From: an uncultured Bacilli bacterium
GTDB lineage: Bacteria > Bacillota_I > Bacilli_A > RF39 > UBA660
DNA length: 5,983 nucleotides
Direction of reading: 5' to 3'
Assembly (NCBI GenBank): GCA_910586635.1
Contig: CAJUJA010000036.1
Location: 1-5,983, forward strand
How positions within the stretch are numbered: the first letter of the stretch is position 1; each line of letters starts with the position of its first letter. This document shows positions 5,573 through 5,983 of this stretch, piece by piece. The notes beneath the pieces were generated by a model. It was not told the DNA's origin. It worked only from the letters and a program-made list of their open reading frames with translations, and did not search any database. The position numbers and the translations under genes were made by a program.

Positions 5573-5967
5573 TTTTCAATACGATGAATTGCTAATTCTT
5601 TATATCCGGTTGTTTCATCAAATTCTCTTTCAAATTTAAATTGCTTAAACTCTAATAAAGCAACTTCGGCAGTTGTATTAACAATGCACTTTTCCATTAA
5701 ATGTCCACCAAAGGTATTACCAAATTTATCAGATACAGATATATGAATATGAACGCCATTTTTTGATAATGTTCCAGTTACACTTACAATTTCAAATGCT
5801 CCTTCTTTTACTAAATAATCATTAGCTTCCGCTAGTCTAATATTTAGTTTATCAAGACAACCAACGCAAGATAGAATAACACCTGAGATATTATTCTTAA
5901 TTGCAAAAACTGCTGCCTGCGTTCTATCAGAAACATCAATTTTTTTAAAAGGATTGCTGAATGAAGG
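5569..5967 (-). CDS. PPC/DUF296-domain protein, 5' end missing
   Basis: The frame is open from the window edge to TGA (5569-5571), giving about 133 genuine residues. It reads like the PPC domain (plants and prokaryotes conserved, DUF296). Near the start is VILSCVGCLDKLNIRLA, then AFEIVSVTGTLS. The signature GVHIHISVSDKFG follows directly with NTFGGHLMEK and TTAEVALLE. The two histidines of HIH and the one in GGH are the conserved cluster, thought to bind metal in some prokaryotic members. Plant relatives carry AT-hooks and bind DNA; single-domain bacterial members are mostly uncharacterised, so a DNA-binding role should not be assumed. Only some 10-20 N-terminal residues seem missing. The codons from about 5968 onward come from adapter sequence, not the gene. 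Its stop overlaps the nucleoside hydrolase start (ATGA), making it the first visible gene of the operon. Confidence 0.85.
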   Translation of the reverse strand, partial: PSFSNPFKKIDVSDRTQAAVFAIKNNISGVILSCVGCLDKLNIRLAEANDYLVKEGAFEIVSVTGTLSKNGVHIHISVSDKFGNTFGGHLMEKCIVNTTAEVALLEFKQFKFEREFDETTGYKELAIHRIEK

Positions 5968-5968
5968 G

Positions 5969-5983
5969 AGATCGGAAGAGCAC
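5969..5983 (+). other. residual Illumina TruSeq adapter at contig end
   Basis: The last 15 bases, AGATCGGAAGAGCAC, are identical to the start of the Illumina TruSeq adapter and stop exactly at the window edge. This is almost certainly untrimmed adapter rather than genomic DNA. The boundary could shift by a base, because the preceding base may match by chance. Confidence 0.93.

Overview
The window is AT-rich DNA with short gaps between genes. TGA is used as a stop, and tryptophan is encoded by TGG, so this is the standard bacterial code. Most genes have clear GGAGG-type ribosome binding sites, and intrinsic terminators often overlap stop codons. This suggests a low-GC Bacillota relative (Bacilli, Erysipelotrichia or RF39-like), probably from a short-read gut or environmental assembly. 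The lineage is inferred from style and protein families, not from a marker gene. The right edge ends in 15 bases identical to the start of the Illumina TruSeq adapter. The true sequence therefore stops near 5968, which is probably a contig end.

Left part (about 28-1424, minus strand): two singly transcribed envelope genes, each with its own terminator. The first is a secreted or membrane-anchored thioredoxin-fold protein with a CPHC site. The second is a small MscS-type mechanosensitive channel. Positions 1425-1676 are a 252-base gap. It holds a near-consensus extended -10 promoter for the channel gene, a possible small membrane-protein gene on the minus strand with its own terminator, and a candidate promoter for hsp20.

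Middle (1677-3590, plus strand): an Hsp20 small heat-shock protein with a terminator over its stop codon, then a 462-residue XRE-type regulator whose helix-turn-helix domain is joined to about five membrane helices and an outer C-terminal domain. Its promoter has a perfect TATAAT and a 12-base direct repeat spaced 40 bases apart. It ends convergently with the next operon at a shared bidirectional terminator.

Right part (3612-5967, minus strand): a tight four-gene operon. In transcription order it encodes a PPC/DUF296-domain protein (5' end lost), an inosine-uridine-type nucleoside hydrolase coupled by an ATGA overlap, a Nudix hydrolase whose best start is an ATA codon, and a histidine phosphatase. 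Together the three enzymes could take a nucleotide from di- or triphosphate to monophosphate to nucleoside to free base. That pathway is inferred from gene order and family chemistry; no substrate can be read from the sequence. I saw no CRISPR array, tRNA, rRNA, insertion sequence or prophage gene. Most of the window is ordinary chromosome; the points most worth checking are the ATA start, the possible small membrane gene, the membrane-tethered regulator with its repeat, and the operon.
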